From assembly GCA_028698695.1 (NCBI GenBank), contig JAQVWB010000108.1, positions 1-6,730 on the forward strand: 6,730 nt of DNA, in the 5' to 3' direction. Positions within the stretch are counted from its first letter, which is position 1, and every line of letters starts with the position of its first letter. The notes below the pieces were generated by a model. It did not search any database and was not told where the DNA came from. It saw nothing but the letters and a program-made list of their open reading frames with translations. The DNA comes from Syntrophomonadaceae bacterium. GTDB taxonomy: Bacteria; Bacillota; Syntrophomonadia; Syntrophomonadales; Syntrophomonadaceae. Of the stretch, positions 1 through 6,294 are shown one piece after another. A program made the position numbers and the translations under genes.

Positions 1-639
1 ATGCATTGTGCCGTGATAATCCAGATGATCCTGGGTTAGATTGGTAAATACGGCAACATTAAAATCAATATGATCCACGCGGAATTGCTCCAATGCATGA
101 GAAGATACTTCCATTATTGCCCATTGCCCGGACATTTGCCGTACCATATCCAAAAACTCCTGTACCTCTATAGATTCAGGAGTCGTATGTCCGTACTCCT
201 TTTGCCACTTATCAATGCGAGCATAAAGAGTACCCAGTATCCCAGTTTTAGCTCCATATTCCTCTAAAATAACCTGAATCAGGTGACTGACCGTTGTTTT
301 GCCATTGGTACCGGTTATTCCAACTACTCTTAACTGTGTGGAGGGATGATCGTAAAAATTTGCAGCTATACGAGCCATTGATTTTCTGACATCAGTAGTC
401 TTTATGCAGGTAACACCCTCCGGTACAGATACATCTCGCTCAGCAACAATGGCCACAGCACCATTTTCAACTGCCTGTTCTATATATAAGTGACCATCAG
501 TTAATTGTCCAGGTACACACAAAAAAAGGCCCCCGGGTAAAATTTTTCGTGAGTCATAATGCAACATGGAAATATTAACACTATCTGAGCCCTGCTGATA
601 CTGAAAATCAATCCCTGTCAACAATTCTGATAATTGCAT
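1..639 (-). CDS. murE: UDP-N-acetylmuramyl-tripeptide synthetase MurE, N-terminal part (cut by window edge)
   Basis: Cytoplasmic Mur ligase that uses ATP to add the third amino acid (meso-diaminopimelate or lysine) to UDP-MurNAc-L-Ala-D-Glu. I translated the 213 codons visible from the ATG at 639-637 and found no stop before the left edge, so the C-terminal domain is missing. The N-terminal UDP-binding domain comes first. The ATP-binding P-loop GITGTNGKTT lies at residues 107-116, followed by TTPES at 152-156, EVSSHAL at 177-183 and TNLTQDHLDYHGTM at 199-212, a set diagnostic of MurE. The start has an excellent ribosome site (AAGGAGGT, about 9 nt upstream) and lies 33 nt after the PBP stop, so it is almost certainly the next gene of the dcw operon. 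The DNPR-type motif that decides DAP versus lysine specificity lies outside the window, so the substrate cannot be assigned. Confidence 0.96.
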   Translation of the reverse strand, partial: MQLSELLTGIDFQYQQGSDSVNISMLHYDSRKILPGGLFLCVPGQLTDGHLYIEQAVENGAVAIVAERDVSVPEGVTCIKTTDVRKSMARIAANFYDHPSTQLRVVGITGTNGKTTVSHLIQVILEEYGAKTGILGTLYARIDKWQKEYGHTTPESIEVQEFLDMVRQMSGQWAIMEVSSHALEQFRVDHIDFNVAVFTNLTQDHLDYHGTMH

Positions 640-672
640 ACCCGGATACCTCCTTCACTCTGCTTATATTTA

Positions 673-2793
673 TTATTCTCCAATTGGCTGGAACTTTACT
701 TTTATTGTAGAACCATTGGTAATAACCTTGCCCGGTTCCACTGATTGCTCATAAGCTAATCCGGAACCGCCGGGAATAAGATGCAAACCCAAATCAGATA
801 AAATTCTTACTACTTCCTGCATTGGTTTACCTCGCAAATCCGGAACTGTTACTTCTGTCTGTGTTCCATTGGATTCAAAAGCTGATAAATATATTATTAC
901 CTGCGAGCCCCGGTTTAATTTGCTTCGTGCAATAGGAGTCTGCCGCCAGACAATATCTCCATTTCCGCTAACTTTGGCATTAAGGCCGCGGGCATTTATA
1001 GTAGAAATCGCTTCAGCTAAAGGTAAATTTATTACATCGGGAACTACAACCTGCGTAACCGGCTGTTTATGTTGACTCCCTGGTTCATCCCGTAAAGGTA
1101 CCCCTTTATAGCGTAAAGAATCTTCCATTATTGCTTTAAAAGCCGGAGCTGCTACCCATCCCCCATAATATGGATAACCCCGAGGAGCATCTACCACCAC
1201 AATACAAACCAATTGGGGGTCATCTGCCGGTGCAAACCCAACAAATGAGGCAATGTACTCATCTTTCATATAGCCGCCGCCCGCCTTGATTTTCTCCGCC
1301 GTTCCAGTTTTACCTGCTGAGCGATAACCTTCAATATAGGCATTTTTACCGGTTCCATTAGTAACCTCACCCTCCAGAATAAGGCACAATTCTTTGGCCG
1401 TTTGAGGAGATACAACCCGATTAACTACTTTGGGTTCAAATTTTTTAATAACCTTGCCGTCTTTATCGGTTATCTCTTTGACCAGATGTGGTTTCATCAG
1501 TTTTCCCTCATTGGCTACTGCTGCTACTGCTGTTGTTAACTGTATAGCAGTAACTGCATTAGCCTGCCCCATAGCCATCGAAGCCAGATCAATCTGTGCC
1601 TGGGCAGCACGTTTTTGCGGTACTATTATTCCGGATGCTTCTCCAGGCAGGTCTATACCGGTTTTTTTGCCAAATCCAAAAGCATTTAAATAATGATAAT
1701 ATTTATCAACACCTAACGCTAAACCTACCTGCACAAATCCAACATTACATGAATTCTCTACTATCTGAGCAAAGGTCTGACTGCCATGGGCTTTTGAATT
1801 AGGACAGGTTATGGTTTCCCGCCCTACTTTGATATGACCCGGACAATAAAAAGTACTGTTGGCGTTGACCGTTTTTTCTTCCAGAGCCATGGCGGCAGTA
1901 GTTATTTTCATGGTTGATCCCGGTTCATAAGCATCATTAATAGCGAAATTACGGCGATTGGCATCAGGATAATCACCGTACTGATTGGGATCAAAGTTAT
2001 CGCGTGAAGTCATAGCTAATATCTCACCCGTCTTAGGATCCATAACAATAGCTGCAGCCCGTTTAGCCTTTCTTTCTTTAAACACTTTATCCAATTCCCG
2101 TTCAGTTATATACTGAATGGTTTCATCCAGGGTCAGGATTAGATTGGCCCCTTCCACCGGAGGAATATATTGGTGAGTTGCTTCAGGGATAGGACGGTTA
2201 ACGCCATCATGTTCTATTATTAGCTGTCCGGGAGTTCCCCCAACTAAATCATTATAGAAAAAATCAATGCCTTCCAGTCCAGTATTCTCTATACCCGATA
2301 TGCCCAAAATATGACAGGCTAATGTCTTCTTGGGATAATAACGACGATTTTCCTCCAGTATTCCAATACCTGGCAAATCCATTTTTCGTATCTTTGCAGA
2401 TTTCTCCTGATCAATTTGCCGTTTAACCCACTCCCAATCACTATTTTTAGTAATACGCTCATAAACTTTAAGCTCATCCATTTCCAAAATTTCAGCTAAC
2501 TGGTGAGCTGTATCAGTCGCTTTTTTTGATTGTTTTACTTCTGCCGGGACTACATAAATGGAATCCGCGCTAATTGATATTGCTAACTCGGTGCCATTAC
2601 GGTCATAAATAATTCCACGTTTGGCTTTCAATGTTGTATCCCGGGTACGATTCTGTAGTGCCTTTTCTGATAATTCAGCTCCTTGTATAAACTGTAACCA
2701 AAATACTCTGCCCCCCAGCAGAAAAAACCCCAATGTAAACAAGAAAAAAAGCGTTGCAATACGCTTTCTTACTAATAAATTACCAGTTTGCAC
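673..2793 (-). CDS. spoVD: SpoVD/FtsI-type class B penicillin-binding protein with two PASTA domains
   Basis: Membrane-anchored transpeptidase that cross-links peptidoglycan at the septum or, for SpoVD proper, in the spore cortex. Of 706 residues, a short basic N-terminus (RKR) precedes one membrane anchor at about 12-28. A PBP dimerisation domain follows (RGIIYDRNG at 59-67), then the transpeptidase domain with SxxK = STMK at 293-296 (nucleophile S293), SxN = SCN at 348-350 and KTG at 495-497. Two PASTA repeats cover about 580-638 and 645-704. The start is GTG, preceded by GGGGTGAT with about 5 nt spacing; the gap to ftsL is 24 nt. The N-terminal region and active-site neighbourhood look SpoVD-like from memory, but B. 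subtilis SpoVD has one PASTA and Pbp2B has two, so ftsI/pbpB is a fair alternative name. It is the only PBP gene between ftsL and murE, where Bacillus has two. All catalytic residues are intact. Confidence 0.95.
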   Translation of the reverse strand: MQTGNLLVRKRIATLFFLFTLGFFLLGGRVFWLQFIQGAELSEKALQNRTRDTTLKAKRGIIYDRNGTELAISISADSIYVVPAEVKQSKKATDTAHQLAEILEMDELKVYERITKNSDWEWVKRQIDQEKSAKIRKMDLPGIGILEENRRYYPKKTLACHILGISGIENTGLEGIDFFYNDLVGGTPGQLIIEHDGVNRPIPEATHQYIPPVEGANLILTLDETIQYITERELDKVFKERKAKRAAAIVMDPKTGEILAMTSRDNFDPNQYGDYPDANRRNFAINDAYEPGSTMKITTAAMALEEKTVNANSTFYCPGHIKVGRETITCPNSKAHGSQTFAQIVENSCNVGFVQVGLALGVDKYYHYLNAFGFGKKTGIDLPGEASGIIVPQKRAAQAQIDLASMAMGQANAVTAIQLTTAVAAVANEGKLMKPHLVKEITDKDGKVIKKFEPKVVNRVVSPQTAKELCLILEGEVTNGTGKNAYIEGYRSAGKTGTAEKIKAGGGYMKDEYIASFVGFAPADDPQLVCIVVVDAPRGYPYYGGWVAAPAFKAIMEDSLRYKGVPLRDEPGSQHKQPVTQVVVPDVINLPLAEAISTINARGLNAKVSGNGDIVWRQTPIARSKLNRGSQVIIYLSAFESNGTQTEVTVPDLRGKPMQEVVRILSDLGLHLIPGGSGLAYEQSVEPGKVITNGSTIKVKFQPIGE

Positions 2794-2817
2794 GGTAAAT
2801 CACCCCGTTTTTAATAA

Positions 2818-3297
2818 TTACAAATTTTTCTGGGCAAGCCTGACCAGGTTTGAATAAATTCTATCGAGTGGTTTACGCTCAGCCTGTAATGTCGGGATGG
2901 TTTGATTACCCTCTTCAATCTCGGGAACAGTTTTAATAGCTGCGACTGCAACAGCCTGTTGCGGTTTTATCATACCTAACTGTGTGGTAGCCAGAGCCTC
3001 AATTCGGTCCAAAGAGTTAACTTGTGCAATTCTATACTCCATACGCTTATTGTCTGTTTCCAGGTCAGCTATTTCTTTTTCCAGAGAAACAATTTGATAA
3101 CCCAGGCTGGCACCTTTTATACATAAATATACCAGTACTACTGCATAAACAAAGGCAAACAAGCCCATCTTTACAAACAATTTACTCCTGACATTGGTTC
3201 TTTTATACGTTCTTTTAATTCGCTTAATATTAGGCACTGGCTCATTATGTATCGGGGTCTGCCAATCCCTTGAATAATCCAAACCTGCCTGTATCAT
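2818..3297 (-). CDS. ftsL: Cell division protein FtsL
   Basis: Bitopic membrane protein of the divisome, which in the family partners FtsB/DivIC and the septal PBP through an extracytoplasmic coiled coil. The 159-residue product has a basic cytoplasmic N-terminus (many K/R at 25-43), one hydrophobic segment at about 44-60, and a heptad-like helix at about 64-95 (SLEKEIADLETDNKRMEYRI). An LGM motif follows at 107-109, as is usual in FtsL/FtsB-like proteins. The primary sequence is poorly conserved in this family, so the call rests on topology plus position between rsmH and the PBP gene. It is longer than B. subtilis FtsL (about 117 residues), with a polar N-terminal extension and a C-terminal tail of about 45 residues after the LGM motif. 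The ATG start has a GGGAGG ribosome site 9 nt upstream and lies 21 nt after the rsmH stop. Confidence 0.88.
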   Translation of the reverse strand: MIQAGLDYSRDWQTPIHNEPVPNIKRIKRTYKRTNVRSKLFVKMGLFAFVYAVVLVYLCIKGASLGYQIVSLEKEIADLETDNKRMEYRIAQVNSLDRIEALATTQLGMIKPQQAVAVAAIKTVPEIEEGNQTIPTLQAERKPLDRIYSNLVRLAQKNL

Positions 3298-3318
3298 ATT
3301 ATTCTTCCTCCCTGAAAA

Positions 3319-4242
3319 CTAGAACTGCACTCGACTGGCAACTCTGAGTTTGGCACTTCTTGCTCGCGGATTTCCCTCACATTCTTCCGATGAAGGTACT
3401 ATCGGTTTTCTCGTTACTGGTTTTAGTTTGGCTGTATGTCCACAGATACATATCGGATAGCCAGGGGGACATACACAATCCCGGGAGTTTTCCTGAATAA
3501 ACTTTTTAACTATTCGGTCCTCAAGTGAATGAAATGTTATTATGCAAAGTCGACCATTTGGTTTTAAAACCTCAACTGCCTGCGGTAACATCAATTCAAT
3601 TGCCTGCAATTCATCATTGACTGCAATACGAATAGCCTGAAATGTTTTGCGTGCCGGATGTTTTTCTCTTCTATAACTTGCTGGCACAGCTGCCTTAATT
3701 ATTTCAACCAATTGCAAAGTAGTATCAATCGGTTTATTAACTCTCTGATTCACAATTTTTCGTGCTATCTGCCGGGCATATTTCTCCTCACCATATATAA
3801 ATAACAAATGAATAATTTCTGCTTCACTGTACTCATTAACAACATGCCAGGCACTTATTTGCTGATTGCGGTTCATACGCATATCCAAAAGAGCTTCTTC
3901 ATGAAAGCTAAAACCTCGTTCAGCTTCATCCAGTTGAAATGATGATACCCCAAGATCAGCCATAATACCAGAAACTTTGTCAATTTTTTCCCTATTTAAC
4001 ACTTCAATAAGGAATTTAAAGTCAGTATTTATAAACTTCACCGTTGATGTGTCGAATTCCTGCTGGGTTTTTAGCATTGTTTCCTCATCTTTGTCAAAGG
4101 CAATAACCTGAGCTTCCGGATCCAGTTTTTCCAGTAATGCTCTTAGATGTCCTCCCCCACCCAGGGTTAGATCAACATAAATACCTTTCGTGTCAGTTAC
4201 TAAATGTGAAATGGTCGGTTCCAATAATACTGGCTTATGCAA
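3319..4242 (-). CDS. rsmH: 16S rRNA (cytosine(1402)-N(4))-methyltransferase RsmH (MraW)
   Basis: S-adenosylmethionine-dependent methyltransferase that modifies N4 of C1402 in the 16S rRNA decoding centre. The 307 residues match the usual family length of about 310. Visible motifs are the SAM-binding loop VDLTLGGGGH (23-32), ADLGVSSFQLD (95-105), HPARKTFQAIRIAVNDEL (195-212), FHSLEDR (237-243) and the C-terminal NPRARSAKLRVA (291-302). A cysteine cluster, CVCPPGYPICICG at 256-268, is typical of clostridial and bacillar members. The start codon is TTG: no in-frame ATG or GTG lies between it and the mraZ stop, AGGAG sits 8 nt upstream, and the protein then opens with the family-typical HKPVLL. 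It begins 11 nt after mraZ ends, so the two are surely co-transcribed. Confidence 0.97.
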   Translation of the reverse strand: MHKPVLLEPTISHLVTDTKGIYVDLTLGGGGHLRALLEKLDPEAQVIAFDKDEETMLKTQQEFDTSTVKFINTDFKFLIEVLNREKIDKVSGIMADLGVSSFQLDEAERGFSFHEEALLDMRMNRNQQISAWHVVNEYSEAEIIHLLFIYGEEKYARQIARKIVNQRVNKPIDTTLQLVEIIKAAVPASYRREKHPARKTFQAIRIAVNDELQAIELMLPQAVEVLKPNGRLCIITFHSLEDRIVKKFIQENSRDCVCPPGYPICICGHTAKLKPVTRKPIVPSSEECEGNPRARSAKLRVASRVQF

Positions 4243-4253
4243 TAAATTCGCTC

Positions 4254-4685
4254 CTATATGCCCAAGTCTACCAGGTTTTCAGCAATTTCTTCGTATCCGG
4301 ATGCTGCCCTTTGGTTATATTCATTCCAACTATCATTAGACCAAATTTCCACGCGGGTACCTACTCCAATTATTACTACATCCTTATCAATACCGGCATA
4401 GTCACGAAGATTTCCTGGCAATACTACTCTGCCCTGCTTATCAACTTCCAATTCTGAGGCTCCTGAGAAAAAAAAGCGGGCAAATGATCTGACATCAGCA
4501 CGCGTAAACGGCAATGACTTTAATTTATTTTCAATTGCCTGCCATTCATCCATAGGATAAAGAAATATACAATTATCCAAACCCTTGGTAGCAACAAAGC
4601 GCTCCAAAAGTTGCTCCCTGAACTTTGAGGGTATGGTAATTCTCCCTTTAACATCTAATGAATGCTGATACTCTCCCAGAAACAT
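4254..4685 (-). CDS. mraZ: Transcriptional regulator MraZ
   Basis: DNA-binding protein with two SpoVT-AbrB-like domains that forms a ring-shaped oligomer and regulates its own dcw operon in characterised bacteria. The 143 residues are the standard length. The two half-domains show the signature segments DVKGRITIPSKFRE (11-24) and DKQGRVVLPGNLRDYAGI (82-99), and the N-terminus MFLGEYQHSLD is typical. ATG is preceded by GAGGT, 7-8 nt upstream. It is the first gene of the cluster. Three AAAGTGG direct repeats starting 38 bp upstream of its start codon are probable binding sites for its own product. Confidence 0.97.
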   Translation of the reverse strand: MFLGEYQHSLDVKGRITIPSKFREQLLERFVATKGLDNCIFLYPMDEWQAIENKLKSLPFTRADVRSFARFFFSGASELEVDKQGRVVLPGNLRDYAGIDKDVVIIGVGTRVEIWSNDSWNEYNQRAASGYEEIAENLVDLGI

Positions 4686-4723
4686 TTGCGCTACCTCTTC
4701 AATATTATTTCAGGGACTATCAT

Positions 4724-4750
4724 CCACTTTAATCCACTTTACACCACTTT
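4724..4750 (-). promoter_or_regulatory. MraZ-box operator: three AAAGTGG direct repeats, 10-bp period
   Basis: Read on the minus strand, AAAGTGG occurs three times without mismatch at 4750-4744, 4740-4734 and 4730-4724, with 3-nt spacers (TGT, ATT). The spacing is exactly one helical turn. Clusters of G-rich direct repeats at 10-bp steps upstream of mraZ are the known binding sites of MraZ: TGGGN boxes in E. coli and AAAGTG-type boxes in mollicutes. The location 38-64 bp before the mraZ start fits autoregulation. The repeats are seen directly; MraZ binding is inferred from the family. Confidence 0.85.
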
Positions 4751-4764
4751 ATTCTTTATATCAA
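4736..4764 (-). promoter_or_regulatory. Candidate sigma-A-type promoter of mraZ, overlapping the MraZ boxes
   Basis: On the minus strand, TTGATA (4764-4759, 5 of 6 to TTGACA) and TAAAGT (4741-4736, 4 of 6 to TATAAT) are separated by 17 nt. If used, the -10 box lies across the middle AAAGTGG repeat, so bound MraZ would block RNA polymerase. Alternative -10-like strings lie just upstream (TATAAA at 4762-4757 and GATAAT near 4770) but lack a well-spaced -35. The assignment is therefore tentative. Confidence 0.4.
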
Positions 4765-4828
4765 TCATTATCTCCTTCTTTGTGAAACTTTTATCATGAA
4801 TTAGATAAAATATTATTCTTGCCGGAAT

Positions 4829-4879
4829 TAATAGACACAGATAACACAGACCCTGCGGGCACTGATTTACACAGATTTT
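4829..4879 (+). repeat. Left inverted-repeat arm
   Basis: The arm contains AGACACAGATAACACAGA, a GC-rich interruption (CCCTGCGGGC, itself a small palindrome-like string) and then TTTACACAGATTTT. Three copies of the core CACAGA lie within about 42 bp. Its first 19 bases match the right arm perfectly in inverted orientation. Confidence 0.7.
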
Positions 4880-4979
4880 ATATTAATAAAATTTTGAGTA
4901 GGGTTTATTTATGATGAGTAAAATGTATACGGGGAATGTAATAGCGGAATTAAGAAAGTCGGGCAGTTGGTTTAGTGTC

Positions 4980-5019
4980 GTCAGGTCTAGTCAGGAACAA
5001 TCAGGAAAAGTCAGGTTCA
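4980..5019 (+). repeat. Four tandem 10-bp units, (G/A)TCAGG + 4 nt
   Basis: GTCAGGTCTA, GTCAGGAACA, ATCAGGAAAA and GTCAGGTTCA follow one another without gaps at 4980, 4990, 5000 and 5010. TCAGG is invariant and the last four bases vary. An exact 10-bp period with a conserved half and a free half resembles phased protein-binding sites more than slippage, but it may also be a piece of the repeat island. No protein partner can be named. Confidence 0.75.
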
Positions 5020-5122
5020 ATTTTTAGTGCTCATCTCATTAGTTATTATGTAACTTAGCATATATTATCTGTTGCAATATTATAATTAAAATATTCTGCG
5101 TCAATCTATGAAATCTTTGTTA

Positions 5123-5167
5123 TCCCCCTGTCGGGGAAAACTAATGTTTCAAGCCTTCGGCTATGAA
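5123..5167. other. Two small adjacent hairpins inside the repeat island
   Basis: The first hairpin pairs TCCCC (5123-5127) with GGGGA (5133-5137) across a 5-base loop. The second pairs AGCC (5152-5155) with GGCT (5159-5162) over a TTC loop, extended after a small internal loop by TTC (5148-5150) with GAA (5165-5167). Neither is followed by a proper T-run on either strand, so they are not typical intrinsic terminators. They lie downstream of the PHP gene and could act as weak 3' structures. Confidence 0.4.
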
Positions 5168-5193
5168 GACAATTAATGTTACCGCGTCTATTA

Positions 5194-5239
5194 AAAATCT
5201 GTGAAAATCTAAAATAATCGGTGTTATCTGTGTCTATTA
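5194..5239 (-). repeat. Right inverted-repeat arm, overlapping the 3' end of the PHP gene
   Basis: Reading the minus strand from 5239 gives TAATAGACACAGATAACAC, then a 17-base AT-rich stretch, then CACAGATTTT. The first part is identical to the left arm. The arm extends 16 bases into the PHP coding sequence and supplies its TAA stop (5226-5224). Confidence 0.7.
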
Positions 5240-6294
5240 TTATTGATCCAGATGGGATTGGAGAATATCCAGGGGTGCAGGCGTCTATAGCGGGAAAAAT
5301 ATGCCTGGGCGCGATATATTCCGGGACCAACATCCGGAAATTCATGATTGGTTCCGCGGTATTCTCTCCAAAGCCTTCCGTCTTTGAATACTTTAACCAC
5401 GGCTGTATGGGGAGTAACAATATGTAAACCAAGATTATTCTCATAAGCAAGCTGACTGCCGGACGACCATACCTGTTCGTTTTTCTTAACCTCCAAACGA
5501 AATCCTTTGCTGTTCATTAAATAATCATTGGCCACCCAGCTATTTCCCTGGCGTAATGCCTGATAAACTATATTTTTATCATCATTAACTTCTCCGGTAA
5601 GCGGTTGGGTTGATAGAATATGCATATTTATAAACTGAAATCCTGTCCGGTAAGAACCCATGGTGATTTTAAACGGCCCATATTTAATCTGAGTTCCGTG
5701 GGCATCTGAACCTCCAAAAGCCAATATGCGTTTACCATTTAGAAGATATTCATCCCATTTGCATATTATCTCCGGATAAGGGCCCACCATTCCCGCCTGG
5801 GGATTAATTAACAGGTAAATCCCCCGCCAGATATTGGTGATACCGTCTCTCCATTGCGATAAATAATTCCAGATCTCTATTCCCTGAAAGTTATCTACCG
5901 TCCAGTCTATCCACTCATAGGTCAATCCGTTCTTATAAAGTTTTGATCCTTTTTCAATTGGATGAGCAATAATACCAATGCCCTGTTGCTGGTTAACCTT
6001 ATCAATTACATTTTGGGGACAATGGTCATCGGCGGGAACGACTTCTTTTACATCAAGGGCTAAATAATGATTATTCTTATGATTAATTTCCATACCAACC
6101 AGAGTGAGAACTCCATGCCGGTAACCTTCCTGACCTTTATACAGACCATTTAATGTATGATGGTCGGTAATAATTATGAAGTCCAGATTGGTTCCGGCAG
6201 CAATTGCTGCAATCTGATATATAGGTAACTCCCCATCCGAATAATGGGAGTGTATATGCATGTTGCCCTGATATTCGTATAAAATCAGCTTCAC
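5224..6294 (-). CDS. PHP-domain metallohydrolase, CehA/McbA-like
   Basis: Predicted metal-dependent hydrolase of the polymerase-and-histidinol-phosphatase (PHP) superfamily; the substrate is unknown. In 356 residues the PHP metal-binding motifs appear in order: HIHSHYSDG (13-21), TDHHT (43-47), GMEIN with E69, IIAHP with H111, and GGSDAH (194-199). The likely ligands are H13, H15, D20, H45, E69, H111, D197 and H199. Beyond these, a C-terminal beta-rich part (about 245-350) ending PWIFSNPIWI resembles CehA/McbA-family proteins. There is no signal peptide or membrane segment, so it is probably cytoplasmic. The start is uncertain. GTG at 6294 lies 20 nt after AAGGAG, while a second Shine-Dalgarno-like string, AAGGCGGTGA, overlaps that GTG; an in-frame stop 6 codons upstream limits further extension. 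The last residues (NRHR) and the stop come from the neighbouring inverted repeat. Confidence 0.88.
   Translation of the reverse strand: MKLILYEYQGNMHIHSHYSDGELPIYQIAAIAAGTNLDFIIITDHHTLNGLYKGQEGYRHGVLTLVGMEINHKNNHYLALDVKEVVPADDHCPQNVIDKVNQQQGIGIIAHPIEKGSKLYKNGLTYEWIDWTVDNFQGIEIWNYLSQWRDGITNIWRGIYLLINPQAGMVGPYPEIICKWDEYLLNGKRILAFGGSDAHGTQIKYGPFKITMGSYRTGFQFINMHILSTQPLTGEVNDDKNIVYQALRQGNSWVANDYLMNSKGFRLEVKKNEQVWSSGSQLAYENNLGLHIVTPHTAVVKVFKDGRLWREYRGTNHEFPDVGPGIYRAQAYFSRYRRLHPWIFSNPIWINNNRHR

Larger units (their letters stand above)
4686..5223. other. Long AT-rich intergenic region between the PHP gene and mraZ
   Basis: This 538-bp stretch holds no convincing gene. It contains the mraZ ribosome site, operator and candidate promoter (4690-4764), an AT-rich spacer, and the inverted-repeat island 4829-5239 with the GTCAGG array and two small hairpins. 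No intrinsic terminator with a T-run is visible after the PHP gene, so some read-through toward mraZ is possible. It is by far the longest non-coding stretch in the window; the gaps within the dcw operon are 11-33 nt. Confidence 0.8.
4829..5239. repeat. Island of about 411 bp bounded by inverted 'CACAGAT' repeat arms (possible MITE-like element)
   Basis: The 19 bases at 4829-4847 (TAATAGACACAGATAACAC) recur exactly as the reverse complement at 5221-5239. Further inside each arm a second match, CACAGATTTT, occurs at 4870-4879 and as its reverse complement at 5194-5203, giving imperfect arms of about 46-51 bp. The left arm has an extra GC-rich CCCTGCGGGC between the two blocks. The interior is AT-rich with no recognisable transposase, so the element would be non-autonomous or decayed. 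No clear target-site duplication is visible. Strings of CACAGAT units are familiar from memory as dispersed intergenic repeats in many bacteria, sometimes beside GxxExxY-type genes. That link is an inference. Confidence 0.6.

Noticed and set aside
70..267. Plus-strand ORF of 65 codons
   Set aside because: Lies antisense inside murE, whose Mur ligase motifs are clear on the other strand; no recognisable domain.
869..1802. Several plus-strand ORFs of 68-87 codons
   Set aside because: All are antisense shadows of the PBP gene, overlap one another in different frames, and have no family features.
2621..2857. Plus-strand ORF of 78 codons
   Set aside because: Antisense to the N-terminal part of the PBP gene and the ftsL end; no supporting features.
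4137..4457. Plus-strand ORF of 106 codons
   Set aside because: Runs antisense across rsmH and mraZ, both well supported by motifs.
5041..5095. AT-rich stretch as a replication origin or attachment site
   Set aside because: No DnaA-box cluster, no integrase gene and no tRNA end nearby; it is simply AT-rich.
5123..5167. Intrinsic terminator for the PHP gene
   Set aside because: The two stems are short (4-5 bp cores) and lack a following T-run in the minus-strand direction.
4829..5239. CRISPR array or leader
   Set aside because: Repeats are inverted or only 10 bp apart, with no 24-37 bp direct repeats separated by unique spacers.
5221..5427. Plus-strand ORF of 68 codons
   Set aside because: Antisense to the PHP C-terminus and starts in the repeat arm.
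5106..5450. Minus-strand ORF of 114 codons overlapping the end of the PHP gene
   Set aside because: Shares DNA with the PHP gene in another frame and continues through the repeat arm and hairpins; the composition looks like translated repeat. Similar peptides may appear in databases because this repeat family is widespread, not because it is a gene.
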